64,000 nt of DNA, taken from assembly GCF_900091505.1 (NCBI RefSeq), contig NZ_LT607409.1, positions 558,001 to 622,000 of the forward strand, given 5' to 3'. Origin of the DNA: Micromonospora chokoriensis. Lineage in GTDB: Bacteria; Actinomycetota; Actinomycetes; Mycobacteriales; Micromonosporaceae. This document shows positions 33,536 to 42,100 of the stretch, piece by piece; the stretch's first letter is position 1; each line of letters starts with the position of its first letter. Position numbers and translations under genes: made by a program. The notes under the pieces were generated by a model. The model worked only from the letters and a program-made list of their open reading frames with translations. It was not told where the DNA came from and searched no databases.

Positions 33536-34051
33536 TCACCGCAGCCCAAGGGCGGCGCCGAGCCGGTCCAGGAAGCGCCGGTCCGCCGGGGTCGCCAGGT
33601 GGTCCACCCGACGTTCGCCGGGGCTGGGCACCGCGCGGCACACCCGGGCCGCGACCGACTGCACCCACTGGCGGTACGCGGCCGAGTCGGCGGGGTCGGC
33701 GTGCCGACCCAGCACCCGGTGCGCCGCCCGGCAGGCGGCCAACAGGTCCACCAGGTCGGTGAGCTGCTCGGTGGCCTGCGGGGTGCCGTCGTGCCGGGCG
33801 TAGATCGCGGCGACCACCGCGCGAACGAGATCACTGTCGAAGGCACGGCCGGCGGCCACGGCGTCCAGGCCGGCGAGACCGGCCATGACCCCTCGCTCGA
33901 CGCGGCCGGGGCCGGAGGCGGCAGCCGCCACGAGGACCCGGCCGGGCAGGCTGGTGAGCAGGTCCCACTCGGCGGCGGAGTAGGCAGCAGTGGTCGACGG
34001 TGCGGCTCGACGGCCGGCAGAGGGCGGCTCTCCGGCGACGGAGTGGCTCAT
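33536..34051 (-). CDS. Conserved hypothetical protein
   Basis: A 171-residue, mostly helical protein with no motif that I recognise (SAAEWDLLTSLPGRVLVAAA near 25-44, ERGVMAGLAGLDAVAAGRAF near 52-71). Good ribosome binding site: GGAGG 5 bases before the ATG at 34051. The hydrophobic patches are too short and polar for membrane helices. It sits between the SpoU methyltransferase and MaoC genes on the same strand. Confidence 0.65.
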   Translation of the reverse strand: MSHSVAGEPPSAGRRAAPSTTAAYSAAEWDLLTSLPGRVLVAAAASGPGRVERGVMAGLAGLDAVAAGRAFDSDLVRAVVAAIYARHDGTPQATEQLTDLVDLLAACRAAHRVLGRHADPADSAAYRQWVQSVAARVCRAVPSPGERRVDHLATPADRRFLDRLGAALGLR

Positions 34052-34155
34052 CGGAACCTCCGGGCGTCAGCATATGCCCCGCGTACGGGAGCGGGGCCTC
34101 TTCCAGCGCAAACGCGCTGCGGCGGGAAGGGGCCCGCGGTCCGTCGGCGGTCAGG

Positions 34156-34671
34156 TCACAGCGGCTCGGGGAAGCTGGGCCGCTCGGGGTCCACCCCGTC
34201 GGGGACGGCGGCGGCCGCGTACTCCCGTTTGGGGACCATGACCTTGCGCCGGAAGACGCAGACCATGGTGCCGTCCTGGTTGTAGCCGCGGGTCTCCACC
34301 GACACCACGCCCCGGTCGGGCTTGGAGCCGGACTCACGCTTGTCGAGCACGGTGGTCTCGCCGTAGATGGTGTCGCCGTGGAAGGTCGGCGCGACGTGCC
34401 GCAGCGACTCGACCTCCAGGTTGGCGATGGCCTTCCCGCTCACGTCGGGCACCGACATGCCGAGCAGCAGGGAGTAGATGTAGTTGCCGACCACGACGTT
34501 GCGCTTGAACTGACTGGCCGTCTCGGCGTAGTGCGCGTCCATGTGCAGCGGGTGGTGGTTCATGGTGAGCAGGCAGAAGAGGTGGTCGTCGTACTCGGTG
34601 ACGGTCTTGCCCGGCCAGTGCCGGTAGACCGCGCCGACCTCGAACTCCTCGTAGTAGCGGCCGAACTGCAT
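34156..34671 (-). CDS. MaoC-family hydratase (mesaconyl-CoA hydratase-like)
   Basis: A 171-residue single hot-dog-fold hydratase: FEVGAVYRHWPGKTVTEYDDHLFCLLTMNHHPLHMD (from about residue 10) holds the MaoC catalytic Asp/His region. Its best functional guess comes from Streptomyces, where a MaoC protein of this type sits with a CitE-like lyase and an acyl-CoA dehydrogenase in the ethylmalonyl-CoA (ccr/meaA) gene group. Both of those partners are in this window, at 49414 and 45883, but not adjacent. The ATG at 34671 follows AAGGGG. Confidence 0.8.
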   Translation of the reverse strand: MQFGRYYEEFEVGAVYRHWPGKTVTEYDDHLFCLLTMNHHPLHMDAHYAETASQFKRNVVVGNYIYSLLLGMSVPDVSGKAIANLEVESLRHVAPTFHGDTIYGETTVLDKRESGSKPDRGVVSVETRGYNQDGTMVCVFRRKVMVPKREYAAAAVPDGVDPERPSFPEPL

Positions 34672-34714
34672 CCTGGTCCCCTTCGACGGGCGGCGATGGA
34701 GTTCGGCACAGCAT

Positions 34715-34734
34715 GCCTTACCGAAGGTTAAGGC
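34715..34734. promoter_or_regulatory. Dyad upstream of the MaoC gene
   Basis: GCCTTACCGAAGGTTAAGGC is a near-perfect inverted repeat (GCCTTA/TAAGGC around CCGAAGGT) 43 bases upstream of the MaoC start. The size and position suit a repressor operator, for example a TetR-type regulator. No regulator gene is adjacent. Confidence 0.35.
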
Positions 34735-35219
34735 GACTGGCGGGGCGCGTCGGCGGTGGAAAAGTCACACCGGTCACTGGCACCCGGGGGGAGACGCAAT
34801 GAGCGGCGGGGCCCTCCCCGGCACCCGCCGCCCACGCTCTGATGCCGAGAAGTCTGCCCTACGGCGGCGTAGGTTCAACAGAGATCGGCGTCACATTTAT
34901 CTTTTTGTAACACTACTCTCGGTGACGATGCGGAGGTTGATCAGCGATCTCCGCAGGCCGGATACCTCCTTGTCACGGCCCAAGTTACCGATTCGTAGAG
35001 CTCAATCGGGTGGATCTCCCTGGAAACGCTCCCATTACCGCAGGTCACGCAAGTGCGTCATGCATTTGCGTTCCGCAGGACGGGGATAAACAGACGCGGA
35101 TCGATGGTCCCCGACCCCCGGCCGGGCCTGGCACGTTTCGTGACCCACACCCCGGGAATTCGATACGGTCAGCCCGGGTTCTACGGGTCGTAGACAAACC
35201 GCGGTGATCGGAGAGTGCA
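34735..35219. other. Long gene-poor, relatively AT-rich region before thioredoxin
   Basis: Of the 548 gene-free bases 34672-35219, positions 34880-35095 are clearly richer in A+T than the surroundings (for example ATTTATCTTTTTGTAACAC at 34894-34912). A 96-codon frame from ATG 34799, behind GGGGGGAGA, is open, but its codons beyond the first 25 lack the G/C third-position bias of real genes here. The region probably holds the trxA promoter and 5' leader or a non-coding RNA; I recognise no riboswitch. Confidence 0.5.
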
Positions 35220-35582
35220 ATGGCAACCGTTGAGCTGACCTCGGCGAACTTCGACGAGGTGACCGGCAACGACGGCATCGTCCTGGTCGACTTCTGGGCC
35301 GACTGGTGTGGTCCGTGCAAGCGGTTCGCCCCGGTCTACGAGCGCTCCTCGGAGAAGCACCAGAACATCGTGTTCGGCAAGGTCGACACCGAGGCCCAGC
35401 AGGAGTTGGGCGCCAAGTTCGACATCCGGTCGATCCCCACGATCATGGCCATCCGCGACGGCGTCATCGTCTTCGCCCAGCCGGGTGCCCTCCCCGAGTC
35501 GGCGCTGGAGAACCTGATCGAGCAGGTCGAGGCCCTCGACATGGACGACGTCCGCAAGCAGTTGGCCGAGCACAACCACTGA
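35220..35582 (+). CDS. trxA: Thioredoxin
   Basis: A 120-residue thioredoxin with active site WCGPC (about 30-34) after VLVDFWAD, and the cis-Pro in RSIPTIMAI (about 72-80). It reduces protein disulfides in the cytoplasm. GGAGAG lies about 5 bases before the ATG. A strong terminator follows at 35601. The long AT-rich leader upstream suggests regulated expression. A thioredoxin-reductase gene is not in the window; a DCC-family redox protein lies 1.5 kb downstream. Confidence 0.95.
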   Translation: MATVELTSANFDEVTGNDGIVLVDFWADWCGPCKRFAPVYERSSEKHQNIVFGKVDTEAQQELGAKFDIRSIPTIMAIRDGVIVFAQPGALPESALENLIEQVEALDMDDVRKQLAEHNH

Positions 35583-35600
35583 GTCGTCCGAACGACACGA

Positions 35601-35629
35601 AAGGCCGGGCCCGGTGCGGGCCCGGCCTT
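35601..35629 (+). terminator. Strong terminator after trxA
   Basis: AAGGCCGGGCCCG (35601-35613), loop GTG, and CGGGCCCGGCCTT (35617-35629) form a perfect 13-bp stem, 18 bases after the trxA stop. Confidence 0.9.
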
Positions 35630-35733
35630 CGTCGTACTCCCAAAGGCATTTGCATGATCACCTACCCGGCCAGGCCGGACTGACCGTCGGTGGGACCCGG
35701 CACGGCCGGTACATCCCGTATCGTCACGACCCG

Positions 35734-36174
35734 ATGGAGACCCTGACCACCCGCGGGCGCGTGACCCGGCTCGGCGCGACCGCACTCGGCCTCGCCCTGC
35801 TCCTGGGCGGCACCTTCTGGGGCAGCGACGACGACTTCCCGTTCGGCCCGTTCCGGATGTACTCCACCTCGAACCCGCCGAACGCGCCCGCCCCCGACAC
35901 CCGCGTCGAGGGGGTGAACAGCGCCGGGACGGTGATCGACCTCGACCAGGACGCGACCGGCATCCGTCGCGCCGAGATCGAGGGTCAGCAATCCCGGTAC
36001 GCCGCCGACCCGACGCTGCTCACCGAGGTCGCCGACGCGTACGCCGAACGCCACCCGGACGTTCCCGCGCTGGTCGAGGTCCGCATCGTCATCCGCTGGC
36101 ACGGTATCCGCGCCGGCCGACCGACCGGGCAGTACACCGACCAGACCGTCGTCAGCTGGCAGGCGACCCGATGA
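35734..36174 (+). CDS. Secreted or anchored protein of the HTTM/DCC locus
   Basis: A 146-residue protein with a hydrophobic N-terminal helix (about 16-30, ATALGLALLLGGTFWG), either a signal peptide or an anchor, followed by a soluble domain (FPFGPFRMYSTSNPPN, then an acidic mixed region). It shares an ATGA overlap with the HTTM-like gene downstream. I do not recognise a domain, but FGPFRMYS is a motif I associate with genes beside HTTM proteins. It is likely a partner of the membrane enzyme. Confidence 0.65.
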   Translation: METLTTRGRVTRLGATALGLALLLGGTFWGSDDDFPFGPFRMYSTSNPPNAPAPDTRVEGVNSAGTVIDLDQDATGIRRAEIEGQQSRYAADPTLLTEVADAYAERHPDVPALVEVRIVIRWHGIRAGRPTGQYTDQTVVSWQATR

Positions 36175-37100
36175 CCCGCTGGCTGACCGAGGCCGTCCCC
36201 CGGGGTCGGGTGGCCGCGTTCCGGACCCTGATCTACCTCTTCGTCGCCGCCGACCTGGTGATCTTCACCCCCTGGGTACGCACCCGGGTCAGCGTGCCCG
36301 GCGACCTCTACCAGCCGCTGCTGATCGGTCGCCTGCTCCCCCTGCCGACGCCGACCGAGACGCTGGTGACGGTGATCTTCTGGGCGTTGCTGGCGCTGGC
36401 CCTCCTCGCCGCGACCGGACGAGCCCCCCGCCTGCTCGGCTGGGCGGTCTGCGCGCTCTACCTGGAGTGGATGATCATCGCGATGAGCTACGGAAAGGTC
36501 GACCACGACCGGTTCGGGCTGCTCGTCGCGCTGGCCGTGCTCCCCACCGCGGGTCGGGCCCGGCACGGCGACACCACCCGCACCGAGGCCGGTGGCTGGG
36601 CTCTGCGAGTCACCCAGATCGCGGTGATCTGCACGTACTTCCTGGCCGCCTTCGCCAAGCTGCGCTTCGGCGGCCTGGACTGGCTCACCGGCTCGGTGCT
36701 GGCCCGCGCGATCATCCGGCGCGGCACCGACCTGGCCGACCTCATCGCCCAGGTGCCGTACCTGCTCATCGCCGCCCAGTTCGGCATCGTGGCGTTCGAG
36801 CTGCTCAGCCCGGTGGTCTTCTTCCTGCCACCCCGTTGGCGACACGCCATGGTCGGCTTCTTCTACTCGTTCCACGTGGTCACGATCGCGACCATCACGA
36901 TCTCGTTCGCGCCGCACCTGGCCGCGATGACGAGCTTCCTGCCGCTGGAACGGGTCCGCCCGCTGGTCTGGACCCGCCGGCTCCTGGGTCGCGGCCCCGC
37001 CGCGACCCCGCCACCGGATCAGACCCGGGTGGGCGCGAACGCGGAGTCGCCACCGCTCGGCGATCAGGCCTCGGTGGTCGGGCGGCCCGCCGGGCCGTAG
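36171..37100 (+). CDS. HTTM-like (gamma-carboxylase-type) membrane protein
   Basis: A 309-residue polytopic membrane protein with about six to eight helices, resembling HTTM-domain proteins related to vitamin K-dependent gamma-glutamyl carboxylase (YLEWMIIAMSYGKVDHDRFGLLVAL, FLAAFAKLRFGGLDWLTGSVL). It is translationally coupled to the preceding gene and its 3' end overlaps the convergent DCC-family gene by 37 bases. HTTM and DCC proteins are frequent neighbours, suggesting a membrane redox or modification system. Confidence 0.8.
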   Translation: MTRWLTEAVPRGRVAAFRTLIYLFVAADLVIFTPWVRTRVSVPGDLYQPLLIGRLLPLPTPTETLVTVIFWALLALALLAATGRAPRLLGWAVCALYLEWMIIAMSYGKVDHDRFGLLVALAVLPTAGRARHGDTTRTEAGGWALRVTQIAVICTYFLAAFAKLRFGGLDWLTGSVLARAIIRRGTDLADLIAQVPYLLIAAQFGIVAFELLSPVVFFLPPRWRHAMVGFFYSFHVVTIATITISFAPHLAAMTSFLPLERVRPLVWTRRLLGRGPAATPPPDQTRVGANAESPPLGDQASVVGRPAGP

Positions 37101-37483
37101 AGCCGCTCGCGGGCTTCCTGTGGCAGGGAACAGGCCGCCGTGCCACCGGGCAGGCGGTGCCGGTTGCGTGCCACCCAGCGGTACACCGGCCAGGCCGCGA
37201 CGCGCACCGGCGGGAACCGCAGACCCGCACCGGCCATCCGCCAGATCGGCCCGCTGCCGGCCAGCAGCTTCGCGATGGCATCCGGGCCGGCGGCGCGGAC
37301 GCCGTCCGCACCGACCCACTGCACGGCCTCCTCGCACTCGGCCACGGTGAGGCCGAGCGCGTCCAGGTCGGCGAACTGCCAGGGCACCACCCGCGCGCCG
37401 GTCGGGATGCGGCGGGCAATGAAATCCGCGCACTGCGTGCAGAACGCGCAGTCCCCGTCGTAGACGAAGGTCGACGTCTCCAT
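37064..37483 (-). CDS. DCC-family thiol-disulfide oxidoreductase (DUF393)
   Basis: A 139-residue protein with the family's N-terminal VYDGDCAFCTQCADF (about 7-21), whose CxxC lies at 12-15, plus a W-Q-F-ADL strand and GADGVRAAGPDAIAKLL. DCC proteins resemble thioredoxins and are found next to HTTM membrane proteins, as here. The ATG start is at 37483. It is divergent from the radical SAM gene, with 92 bases between. Confidence 0.88.
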   Translation of the reverse strand: METSTFVYDGDCAFCTQCADFIARRIPTGARVVPWQFADLDALGLTVAECEEAVQWVGADGVRAAGPDAIAKLLAGSGPIWRMAGAGLRFPPVRVAAWPVYRWVARNRHRLPGGTAACSLPQEARERLYGPAGRPTTEA

Positions 37484-37575
37484 GGGTCCATCCTCCCCTC
37501 ACCGACCACCCGAACACCCACCGGTGTACGGCGGGTCACTTGCGCCCTGCTCGTACACGTGTTCGAATAGTGCCC

Positions 37576-38622
37576 ATGCGCTGGGACAACCTCACCGCTC
37601 CCCCGGTCGAGGGAGACCCCGAGCGGGCAGCGCCAGCGACGCCACCCCTGCCGCTGGCGCTGCCCGGCGCCGTCGCCCGCACCTTCGACACCCCCGAGTT
37701 CGCCGGGATGACCTTCTACGAGGTGCAGGCCAAGTCCATCCTCAACCGGGTGCCCGGGCAGTCCCGCGTGCCCTTCGAGTGGACGATCAACCCGTACCGG
37801 GGATGCAGTCATGCTTGTGTTTACTGTTTCGCGAGAAATACTCACACTTACCTCGACCTCGATGCCGGTGCGGACTTCGACCGGAAGGTGATCGTCAAGG
37901 TCAACGCCGGTGAGCTGGTGCGGCGGGAGCTTGCCGCGCCGAAGTGGCGGGGCGCGCACGTGGCGATGGGCACCAATGTCGACTGCTACCAGCGGGCCGA
38001 GGGCCGTTACCGGCTGATGCCGCAGATCATCAGCGCGCTCCGGGACTTCGCCAACCCGTTCTCGATCCTGACCAAGGGCACGCTGATCCTGCGCGACCTA
38101 CCGCTGCTGCGTCAGGCCGCCGAGGTCACCAGCGTGGGCATCTCGTTCTCGGTCGGGTTCGTCGACGAACAGCTCTGGCGGTCCGTCGAGCCGGGCACAC
38201 CGCACCCGCGCCGCCGACTGGACGCGGTGCGGGCACTCACCGACGCCGGCTTCTCCGTCGGAGTGCTGATGGCCCCGATCCTGCCCGGCCTCAGCGACGA
38301 CGACGCGTCGATCGACGCCACCGTGTCGGCGATCGCGGCGGCCGGGGCGACCAGCGTGACAGCGCTGCCCCTGCACCTGCGCCCCGGCGCACGGGAGTGG
38401 TACGCGCCCTGGCTCGCCCGGGAGCATCCACACCTGGTCCCCCGCTACCGCGAGCTGTACCGGGCCGGTGCGTACGCGCCGCAGGCGTACCAGCGGGAGG
38501 TGACCGCACGGGTCCGGATCGCCGCCCGGCGGCACGGGATGCACCGCGGCGAACGCGGCGACAACCGCAACCTGCCCGAACCACCGCCACCGTCGGCAGC
38601 CGAGCAACTGACCCTGCTGTAG
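37576..38622 (+). CDS. Rv2578c-type radical SAM protein
   Basis: A 348-residue radical SAM enzyme. The 4Fe-4S motif is CSHACVYC (CxxxCxxC; about residues 77-84) in the context NPYRGCSHACVYCFARNTHTY. It is followed by GTNVDCYQRAEGRYRLM and SILTKGTLILRDL. Family members (including M. tuberculosis Rv2578c) resemble spore photoproduct lyase but the substrate is unknown. The ATG at 37576 (MRWDNL) is favoured. The codons for the iron-sulfur motif (37804-37850) are strikingly AT-rich relative to the rest of the gene. Confidence 0.88.
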   Translation: MRWDNLTAPPVEGDPERAAPATPPLPLALPGAVARTFDTPEFAGMTFYEVQAKSILNRVPGQSRVPFEWTINPYRGCSHACVYCFARNTHTYLDLDAGADFDRKVIVKVNAGELVRRELAAPKWRGAHVAMGTNVDCYQRAEGRYRLMPQIISALRDFANPFSILTKGTLILRDLPLLRQAAEVTSVGISFSVGFVDEQLWRSVEPGTPHPRRRLDAVRALTDAGFSVGVLMAPILPGLSDDDASIDATVSAIAAAGATSVTALPLHLRPGAREWYAPWLAREHPHLVPRYRELYRAGAYAPQAYQREVTARVRIAARRHGMHRGERGDNRNLPEPPPPSAAEQLTLL

Positions 38623-38836
38623 TCGGACTCAAACTGCCGCCAGTGGCCAGGTTTGCTGGGCGCCACATCCTCGCTCCATCGTCGCTGCGCGGGCGAACGT
38701 GATCGAGGATGGAGTCGCCGATCACTGGAGCGGCTAGCTCCGCCAAGGATGGCAATCTGAACGGGCCGTTCAGTCACGGATCAGCGAGCATGGACGGTCC
38801 CACCATAGTCGACGCGAGAAGCTTGGCCGTCCATGC

Positions 38837-38877
38837 ACACACCAAGGGCGGAGGCCTAGCCTCCGCCCTTGGTGTGT
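38837..38877. terminator. 19-bp perfect hairpin between radical SAM and immunity genes
   Basis: Positions 38837-38855 pair without mismatch with 38859-38877 around the loop CTA. It lies 6 bases beyond the stop of the minus-strand immunity gene and about 210 bases beyond the radical SAM stop, so it can terminate transcription from both sides. The 261-base gap otherwise has no gene. Confidence 0.9.
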
Positions 38878-38883
38878 CAACAT

Positions 38884-39153
38884 TCATTCGTCCAACTGTC
38901 GCCCATTCTCGTCCACGTTTAATTGGATGAGTAGGCGCTTTCGGGCAGCAGCCACTCTCTCTTCGTAGTCAGGATGAAAGATTTCCACCAGTGCGCCTTC
39001 GATACTTCCGCCAATTCTGTAGAGCGGCATCCAGAGTGCGGGATCTTCGAGCTTTGCTTTGCTCCGCTGCAGCCGCCAAATCCAGTCAGACATGACCAAC
39101 GCTTCATCGGTGGTCATCCGAATCTCGATCGTCGGTTCGCCTGGGTCGGTCAC
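38884..39153 (-). CDS. Probable immunity protein for the adjacent toxin
   Basis: An 89-residue acidic, helical protein (MTTDEALVMSDWIWRLQRSK, then FHPDYEERVAAARKRLL). The GTG at 39153 has AAGGAG 6 bases upstream. It starts 21 bases after the toxin stop on the same strand, exactly where an immunity gene should be, and the size is close to the 87-residue colicin D immunity protein, though I see no clear sequence similarity. Its function is inferred from position. Confidence 0.7.
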   Translation of the reverse strand: MTDPGEPTIEIRMTTDEALVMSDWIWRLQRSKAKLEDPALWMPLYRIGGSIEGALVEIFHPDYEERVAAARKRLLIQLNVDENGRQLDE

Positions 39154-39174
39154 TGCCCACTCCTTGCCGTGTTG

Positions 39175-42100
39175 TCACAAGACACCGTCTCGCATCAGAT
39201 AAAGGAACTGGTCCGAGTCAATTGGCGACTTCCAGCCCGCAAGATACATTCCCCTTTCAGCGCCCTGCGTCCCCATTGATACATGCAGACCAGTTGAGGG
39301 ATCCACATAGTGGATGCACGGCTTGCCGCGGAACGTGCCGGGGAAGGATATGGTACCCGGGGCCTTGACGAATTCCTTGATAACCGACAAGAAACGCTGG
39401 CCGTTCAGGTTGTTGAAGTTCGCGTCGATGCCGAAGTCGAACGCGTGCATCTTGCCGGTCTGCGGGTTGCGAGACATGTAGTGGTGACGCAGGTCATTAA
39501 GGTCCATCCAGAATCGAGGGCAGGCACCCGAGTTGTGCACCAGGACCGGCGTCGACCCGGCGAGGACGTAGAAGGTCTGCTGGACAGCGACGGTCAGGTT
39601 GTAAACCCTGGTTTCTTCGGCACGCCGGCTGACACCGACGATTCCTACCCGGGAACCATCGTTCGAGAGCAGTCGCTTGTCAGATCCAAGGCCACCGGCG
39701 TTCGCCCAGAAACTCGAGTCGGGCAAATAGAACGGGTGGTTGTCCGTCGCGGAAATTTCTGCAGCGGCACCGCCTCGAGCCCCGTCCGTGTCGACCTTGA
39801 CATCGACGAGTTGCTTGAGCCCACTGCCGACAATCACACCGGTGACCGGGTAGTCGCCCGTGAGGCCGGTCGCCGGATTGGTTGCGACCACTCGCTCACC
39901 GACCGCCACGTCCTTGATGGCCTTGCTCCGACCACCCGGGAGGAGCACCTTCGTGGACCCGATGAAGCTGTTACTGTCCGTGACGCAACCGTTGAGCCGC
40001 TCGGCGATCCGGCTGAGAGCCGACTGCTCGGATCTCTGCTGGACCAGACTTTTTTCCAACTGCGACAGCGCCCTCAGGCGCTTCACGGTATCGAACGGAG
40101 TCTTGAGGAACTGGTCAATCCATTCAGCCGGGCTGCCTGGCGCGCCCATGTAGTAACTCTCGATCCCCAACGCGAAGATGCCGCAGATGCCGCTGCACGC
40201 GAACTGCAGGCCCACGTTCGCCGTACCAAGCACTGCGGTGAACAAATCCACCCACGGCTTGGCGAACTGCCACGCTACACCGAGCTCGAAGTCGCCGTCG
40301 AGCACGGTGCTTAGACATGTGCGATACGCGTCGCTGGTGGTGCTTCTGAAGACAAATTTGCACTGGTCAGCGTTCCAGTAGAGCTTTTTTACCAGTTCCT
40401 CTTCGGTTGCGAGCACGTTACGGGAGCAGGTCATCCACTCGTCGGTGAGCCCAAGGTTGCGGTAGCCCTCGCATTCGAACAGCTTCCGAGCATTTTCCCG
40501 GCTCTGGCTCTCCTGGCTCTTTTTGATCTGATCCTCGGCAGCCTTGCGCATCTGCTCAATGCGTTCATTGAAGGCAGTCGCGGCCCGCTTGGCCGCGTCG
40601 AGGGCAGTTTCCCCGTCCTGACGCGCCTCTAGCGCCTGCTCGTACGCGTAACGAGCCGACCGGTAGGCATCGCTCGCGTACTTGTTGGCGGCCCGGAAGG
40701 ACGACTGGGCCGAGGCGGCAGCACGCGTAGCCCGGTCGGCCGAGTTGCGCGCGCTGGCGGCAGCATCTCTGGCCGTCTTTGCCGAGGTAGCCGCTTTCCT
40801 GGCGCTGGTTTCCGCGGCCTGAGCTGAGGCAGCAGCCTGCCCCGCGTGCACCGCCGCAGCGTTCGCCGCGGCGTTCGCCTGCTGGGCGTACTCTTCTGCC
40901 TCAGCGGCATGCCCCCAGGCACGAGCCGCCTCCTCCTGTGCCTTGAGCGCCTGTTCGGTGGCCTTCTTGGCCGCCGCCTGGGCGTGCTCGAGGAGAGCAA
41001 GGACCTCGTTCTCGTGCACGGCCGCGTCGAAGTCCCGCTCAGCCGCGGTGTACTGGTCCGAGTTGAGGAATTCCTTTAGGAACGCTGGAGGACCCTCGAG
41101 TGCGATCTCGGCGGCGGCCCGCACCTCTGGGCCGCTTTCCGGGCTAGCCAAGACCTGATTGACCTTGAGGCGCTCGTCGATCGCCGCAGCCGTGTGTTGG
41201 CCCACATCAAGAAAGCCTCGCAGTGCCTGCGGATCGGCGGAGTCCAACGCCGCCTCCGCCGCCTTGATCAGCTGCGTACTGTTGCTTTGCTTGGCGGCGG
41301 CCAGGATCTGGTTGACCGCCAGGCGGTCCTCAAGTTCTCGACCGGGATAGTTGCGAGTCTGAAGCAATTGCGACACTGCGGCGTCCGAGCTGGCGAGCGC
41401 GGCCTCGGCCGCTTGGACCAACGCTGGGGTGCCCACCGCCATCATGTCGGAGAGCGTTTCCCGGTTGTCCTGAGCCGCAGCGGCCGGAATACCTGTACGG
41501 ACGAACTCGATCACCTCGGTGTCGGTACCCCCCAGCGCCTCCTGCGCGGCGGCGCTGGTCCAGGCGCTGTCTGCCTGTCCCAGCCGGAGAGCAACTTTCC
41601 GGGCGGCGGCAGCCGCCACCACCGGATCAGTCGTAGGCGAGGCAGCGAGGGCGATCAGCTGGTTTGTCTCGGCCCCACGTTTCTCGGCTTGTTCATCGTT
41701 CCACTCGGCCTGACGATCGAATTCCTCTTGCGCGACAAGTGCAGCCCGGGCAACATCTTTACCCTGGTCGGTCGCCACTGCGATCCGCTCGACGTCGACG
41801 GCACGAGCAGCGTCGTAAACCTCCTTGGCCTTGACGGCGGCGTCGACCGCAGTCTGCGCGGCGGCGCTGGCCGCGTTTGCATGCAAGGTGGCGAGACGAG
41901 CGGCCTCCGCACCCTCGCGAGCGTGGTCCGCGGCATCGTTCGCGGCCCTCGCGGCGGCCTCGGCGTCCTCAGCAGCACGATTTGCGGCGTCTCGGGCTGC
42001 ATAGGCCGCTCTGGCGGCTGTCGCGGCGTACGCGGTAGCAGCACGGGCTGCGCGCCCAGCGCGATCGGCGTTGGCGCGCGCCGTCGCTGCTGCCTTGCTG

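Noticed and set aside
34799..35089. 96-codon frame with a good GGGGGGAGA start signal
   Set aside because: Codons beyond the first 25 lack the GC third-position bias and no motif is present.
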